NCBI GenBank assembly: GCA_028023455.1
Contig: JAQFVV010012668.1
Coordinates: forward strand, 434,001-498,000
DNA length: 64,000 bases
Reading direction: 5' to 3'
Source: Epiperipatus broadwayi
Taxonomy: Eukaryota; Onychophora; Udeonychophora; Euonychophora; Peripatidae
The first letter of the stretch is position 1, and each line of letters opens with the position of its first letter. Shown here piece after piece: positions 59,755 to 64,000 of this stretch. A program made the position numbers and the translations under genes. The notes under the pieces were generated by a model. The model saw only the letters and a list, made by a program, of their open reading frames with translations. It was not told where the DNA came from and did not search any database.

Positions 59755-60120
59755 GTGATAAATTTCTATCTGGAAATCACTGAAATAGACAAATTAAAAA
59801 TGCCTAAGGCAAAAATAAATCTAACAAATCCTTATAAAATACAAACAAAAAAACACTATAAAATTTTGAATTACAAAAACAGAAATCGGTGAAAATGCAT
59901 CAAATGCAAATACCCCCCCCTCCCATGAAGAATTTCTATCCAAATGCCTAAGACAAAATAAATCCAACAAATCCTTTGGAAATACACATTACAAAAAAAC
60001 CCCCCAAGAAAACTCTATGAAATTCGAATTACAAAAACAGAAAAATTTTAATGGCAAATGTCAAAAAAAAAAGGTAAATGGGGCTTCATTAATAGCGAGA
60101 ATTACAAAAACAGAATTTCA
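59755..60120 (+). repeat. Tandem subrepeats inside the left arm
   Basis: The block AATTTCTATC, ATGCCTAAG(G/A)CAAAA, AACAAATCC, then AATTACAAAAACAGAAA occurs at about 59,757-59,888 and again at 59,930-60,045, with a partial third unit after that. The period is about 165-170 bp. TACCCCCCCC separates the first two units. Mirror copies lie in the right arm at about 62,170-62,480. Confidence 0.65.
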
Positions 60121-61074
60121 TCAATATTTAGCTTTCAACATTTGCAAATGTGCACCTGCGATCAGATTCCAAAGCAGCACAAAATACAAATTAAAAAAAA
60201 CCCAAGAAAATGCTATGGATCAAGAATTTGATCAAAATAAGTAAAATGCAAAAACAAAAATTGGTGTCTAACTAACAGATAGATATATGCTCCCTCCCTC
60301 TCACATGAAGAATTAAAATGAGAAAAATGGTGGTCATCAATATTTAAAAAATAAAAAATTATTTGCAAATGCATCTGTGCATTATCTAACTAACAGATAT
60401 AATAATAATTCACAAATCTTAAATACAGACTAATACATATTAAGTAATTAACATGAATTTGAATAAAATAATCAGAATAGAAAAAAGGCATGGCCATAGA
60501 TTATAGAAAGTTTAAAATAATCATTGATTACAGTTACAGGAAAAATTATTAAAAAGTTATATTTATTGGCAAGAATGTTACAAGATTTTATTTTAACAAG
60601 AATTTTAAGTAACTGAGAATATTATGGCATATCATTTAAATAGACTTATAGATATTTCAGGAAAAATATTACCCCCAATCTTGTCCACCATGTCCTGCCT
60701 TGTTTACAACTCTTCTTTAATTAAAATTGTTAACTTAGCATTTTTATCAAAGACGATCCCTAAATGAATAACTGCAGATTAAAAAAGAATTTAACAGAGG
60801 ACATGGACCAAATCGTACCTAGCAGTTATTTATGAAAGGAAGTTGCAAATTGAAATGTAATGTAGGCCTCTCTTACATTAAAAAATATCGGTGTCAAAAA
60901 AAAAGATAGTTCTGCAAAATATAACATCCCAATGCAATTTAAAATAATAAGTGATTCTTCAGCATTTTGCCAAAGAGAAATATTTTCTTTAAAATATACT
61001 TTAGTACCATATTTTGTGCACACTGGTAATTATTTATAAGATGCATATTTCATTATATTTTATGTAAAGAAAGT

Positions 61075-61130
61075 CGCAAATTGAAATGTGATGTAATAGG
61101 CCTCTCACATTAAAAAATATAGGTGCATTA
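61075..61130. other. Centre of the large inverted repeat
   Basis: A spacer of about 56 bp. It contains CGCAAATTGAAATGTGATGT and GGCCTCTCACATTAAAAAAT, which are themselves diverged copies of sequence found further out in both arms (60,842-60,890 and 61,320-61,370). The centre is therefore another unit of a repeated block. Confidence 0.6.
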
Positions 61131-62564
61131 ACAACTTTCTTTAAGTAAAACATAATTAAATATGCATCTTATATATGTTTACTGTGCACAGAATATGGAA
61201 TAAAAGTATATTTTAAAGAAAATATTTACTCTTTGACAAAATACTGAAGAATCACTTATTATTTTAAATTGCATTGGGATGTTATATTTTGTGGAACTAC
61301 CTTTTTTTTTTATGCCAATATTTTTTAATGTGAGAGAGGCCTATTACATCACACTTTAATTTGCAACTTACTTTATTAAATAACTGCTAGGTACTATTCG
61401 GTCCACATCTTCTGTTAAATTCTTTTTTTAATCTGCTGTTATTCATTTAGGGATCGTCTTTGATAAAAGTGCTAAGTTAACAATTTTAACAATAGAAAGC
61501 TAAATTTTATAATTTTAATTAAGAAGAGTTGTAAACAGGACAGGACATGGTGGATGATGGACAAGATTGGGGTAATATTTTGTCTGCAATATCTATAAAT
61601 CTATTTAAATGATATGCCATAATATTCTCAATTACTTAAAATTCTTGTTAAAATAAAATCTTGTAACATTCTTGCCAATAAATATAACTTTTTAATAATT
61701 TTCCCTGTAACTGTAATCAATCATTATTTTAATCTTTCTATTTTAAATTTTATATAATCTAGGGCCATGCCTATTTTCTATTCTGATTATTTTATTCAAA
61801 TTCATGTTAATTACTTAATATGTATTAGTCTTTTATTTAAGGTTTGTGAATTATTATTATATCTGTTAATTAGATAATGCACAGGCACATTTGCAAATAG
61901 TCTTTTATTTTTTAAATATTGATCACCACCATTTTTCATTTTAATTCTTCGTGCAGGAGAGGGGAGGGTATACCTGTTAGTTAGACCCCAATTTTTGTTT
62001 TTGCATTTTACTTATTATTGATTGAATTCTTGATGCATAGCATTTTTTTTTTTAAATTTGCATTTTGCACTGCTTTGGAATCTGATCGCAGATGCATATT
62101 TGCAAATTTTGAAAGCTAAATATTGATGAAACAAAATTCCAGCTACTTTTTTGACATTTACCATTAAACCTTTTCTGTTTTTGTAATTCGAATTTCATAG
62201 CATTTTCTTGTTTTTTTGTAATTTGTATTTTCGAAGGATTTGTTGGATTTATTTTGCCTTAGGCATTTTTAATTTGTCTATTTCAGTGATTTTCGGATAG
62301 AAATTCTTTGTGTGGGGGGTATTTGCATTTGATGCATTTTCACTGATTTCTGTTTTTGTAATTCAAAATTTTATAGCATTTTCTTGTTTTTTTTTATTTG
62401 TATTTTGTAAGGATTTGTAAAGATTTATTTTTGCCTTAGGCATTTTTAATTTGTCTATTTCAGCAATTTTCGAATAGAAATTTATCATTTGCATGATTTG
62501 AGGTGTTTGTTGATGGTACTGCAGCATCACTTGGTGGCCACATTGGGCATAGGTTACAACTACC

Positions 62565-62779
62565 GTCCATAATATTAATTAATCTTAGGAATTTATTTCC
62601 ATATCTGTAAGGTTTTACAGTTAATTTAATGTTTTAGAAATTGTTTCCATATAAGGTAATTTATAAACTCTTCCATTAATCAATATATATATTTCTTTAA
62701 ATTATATTTAATTGAAACATTTCTTTTCAATAATTTATTTAAGTTAAACATTCTTTAATATTTTACACTCTTCCCCTTA
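62565..62779. other. AT-rich spacer between the inverted repeat and the gypsy integrase end
   Basis: Contains GAATTTATTTCCATAT at about 62,587, also present left of the inverted repeat, and two further TTTCCATATA-like motifs. It may be the 3' untranslated part of the minus-strand gypsy element. Confidence 0.4.
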
Positions 62780-64000
62780 CTGCAGAAAATAGTTTATGCT
62801 TACATATAGTTGTTGAATCTGGCTGGTCTTCAGATATGATGTCTGGGCAATCTAGTTGCTAATCCACTTGGATTCATTCTAGTTCCTGTTCTATTGCTTT
62901 TGGTTCCAGGTTACAGCTTTCTCATTTTTCCTCTTCATCCTCAATCTGTGGTGTTGTTTCCACTATGTCTTGTCTTTCTTGATTTTAATCTTTTGGCATG
63001 GGCAGTGCAATTTGCCAATCTTCTTCGAATCGCCGATGGACATGATTTACATCTTCTGTATAATGCCCCATCTTGGACTTGAATGATTTCTCTTGTTTTT
63101 GATAGCATTTTCACAATTAATCCTTTAAACCATTTCTTCCAGATTATATCTCGAACCCAAACTCTGTTGCCAATATTATGATGTATATATTGTCTCTTTT
63201 CCGATCCATTGTTTGTATTTTTTCATTTTTCTCATTCTCTATTTTATCAGAAGTACTTGAACATAAAGTGATAATTTAATTCTCAGTTTCCTTCCCATCA
63301 GCAGTTCTGCTGGAGATTTTCCTGTAGCTTTTGAAGGGGTGAAGTGTTGATGCAGCATAGTGTTATAAATTGCTTGCTGCATACTTACGTTATTTGATTT
63401 CTTGGGGGCCTTTTTTAATTATCTGCACAGCCTTTTCAGCAAGGACATTTGACTCTGGATGATACAAAGGTGCATGTATGTGTTTGATGTCATTGTCAAT
63501 AAAAGAGATTTCCATTTCTTGTACAGTGAAACCAGCACTGTTGTCAGTAATGATGGTTTCCAGTAAACTGTGGCAAGAAAACACAGCATTTACATTTTCA
63601 ATCTTCTTTTGTACTCATATCTTTTACAATATGATACTCCATCCATTTGGAGTATGTGTCTATGAGCACTAGCTTGCTGTTTATTGGTCCTGCATGGTCA
63701 ATATGTACTCCCTGCCAGATTTCTGTTGCTATTGGCCACAGATCATATTGATTTGCCTTCATATTAGTTTCAGATTGACATGGTGTGAATTTTTTTATGT
63801 ACTGCTCAATGTCTGATTTTTTTTGGCCATCAGATGTAACTAATAACTAATGCTTTGGCTTGCCCAACTCTGGGGTAACATTTGTGTAAAAGCTTTAAAA
63901 CTTGTCTATCTTCCATTGGTATTACAACTTGATCCCCTATTAGTACACATCCTGTGGCAACATAGGGCAGCTTTGGCCATCCATTCTTTATCTCCATAAG
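62780..64000 (-). mobile_element. Gypsy-type LTR retrotransposon, integrase end, cut by the window edge
   Basis: On the minus strand, from the right edge inward: a zinc-binding-region remnant (WPKKIRH near 63,810), VHIDHAGP with the first catalytic Asp at 63,697-63,699, then VLIDTYSKWMEYHIVKDM, and IITDNSAGF with the second Asp at 63,543-63,545. YHPESNVLAEKAVQ follows, with the Glu exactly 36 residues after the second Asp (D-x35-E). Downstream is PAELLMGRKLRIKLSL (about 63,240-63,300), the conserved end of gypsy integrases of the K02A2.6-like type. At least one frameshift falls between the first and second Asp segments. RT and the rest should lie beyond position 64,000. Confidence 0.8.
63390..63584 (-). 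pseudogene. Gypsy integrase core, open segment with DDE residues
   Basis: A 64-residue open segment that holds the second Asp (residue 14) and Glu (residue 50) of the integrase triad in their normal context (TDN-S-G-F; HP-SN-LAE). The element inserts its cDNA into host chromosomes through this enzyme. It stops at 63,390 while the conserved sequence continues in another frame, so the protein is interrupted. It differs in detail from the integrase at 24.2-24.9 kb, so the two belong to different gypsy lineages. Confidence 0.75.

Larger units (their letters stand above)
59679..62564. repeat. Large inverted repeat (about 1.4-kb arms), foldback-like
   Basis: The left arm runs 59,679 to about 61,074 and the right arm about 61,131-62,564. 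Outer ends read GGTAGTTGTGACCTATGCC and its complement GGCATAGGTTACAACTACC. Inner ends near GTGCACA...AAGAAAG match CTTTCTT...TGTGCAC. Long stretches in between (for example TTGGCAAGAATGTTACAAGA) are identical in reverse complement. Identity is about 90% by eye with small indels. The outer part of each arm holds diverged tandem subrepeats (see separate entry). No coding capacity beyond repeat-derived short frames. Long inverted arms with internal tandem repeats are the hallmark of foldback-type DNA elements. Confidence 0.85.

Noticed and set aside
59686-60244. Plus-strand frames of 68 and 75 residues in the left arm of the inverted repeat
   Set aside because: They read through tandem subrepeats and are Lys/Asn-rich; the mirror arm does not keep them.

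Overview
The window is AT-rich (roughly three quarters A+T by eye) eukaryotic DNA, almost certainly from an animal genome. It has no operons and no long intact reading frames. It is full of short homopolymers, microsatellites, hairpin-type repeats and the decayed remains of several retrotransposon classes: LINEs with APE-type endonuclease, an RTE-like LINE, a Penelope-like GIY-YIG fragment, two gypsy-type LTR elements and tRNA-derived short repeats. That mix suggests an AT-rich invertebrate. I could not place it more closely, and I saw no host gene that I can name.

Layout. 0-4 kb: AT-rich spacer carrying fold-back (MITE-like) repeats, one flanked by TA, and copies of a dispersed repeat with a tRNA-like B box. 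5-6 kb: a less AT-rich island with coding character that I cannot identify. 6.8-12.5 kb: hairpins, a decayed plus-strand LINE 3' half (about 9.6-10.7 kb) and a long (TTA)n tract. 14.8-17.3 kb: tRNA-derived SINE-like repeats, a compound (AT)n(GA)n tract, a direct repeat and a minus-strand LINE fragment with a YMDD-type box. 20-25.3 kb: a gag-like purine-rich stretch, one well-formed minus-strand exon candidate (21,251-21,435), then a decayed plus-strand gypsy pol (protease, RT, RNase H, integrase). 29.7-30.6 kb: a tRNA-like insertion with a target-site duplication, then the GIY-YIG end of a Penelope-like element.

31.0-37.0 kb holds the best-preserved element: a full-length, non-functional LINE of about 6 kb flanked by a perfect 12-bp target-site duplication. 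ORF1 has an RRM-like segment and CCHC knuckles. ORF2 has APE endonuclease, RT and a C-terminal Cys/His motif. Two truncated relatives lie on the minus strand at 37.3-38.2 and 43.6-44.5 kb. 45.6-47.9 kb: a decayed minus-strand RTE-like LINE split by a palindromic repeat. 48-57.9 kb: AT-rich spacer with little recognisable content. 58.4-59.0 kb: a direct repeat. 59.7-62.6 kb: a large inverted repeat with arms of about 1.4 kb that contain tandem subrepeats, like a foldback element. 62.8-64.0 kb: the integrase end of a second gypsy-type element on the minus strand, cut by the window edge.

Nothing here forms a working gene system. All recognised coding sequence is retroelement debris. Several in-frame TGA codons stand where LINE families have arginine, which fits CpG-to-TpG decay. 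The most unusual structures are the large inverted repeat, the in-frame 141-bp duplication inside the LINE endonuclease, the tRNA-like insertion with its duplication, and the palindrome inside the RTE-like LINE.
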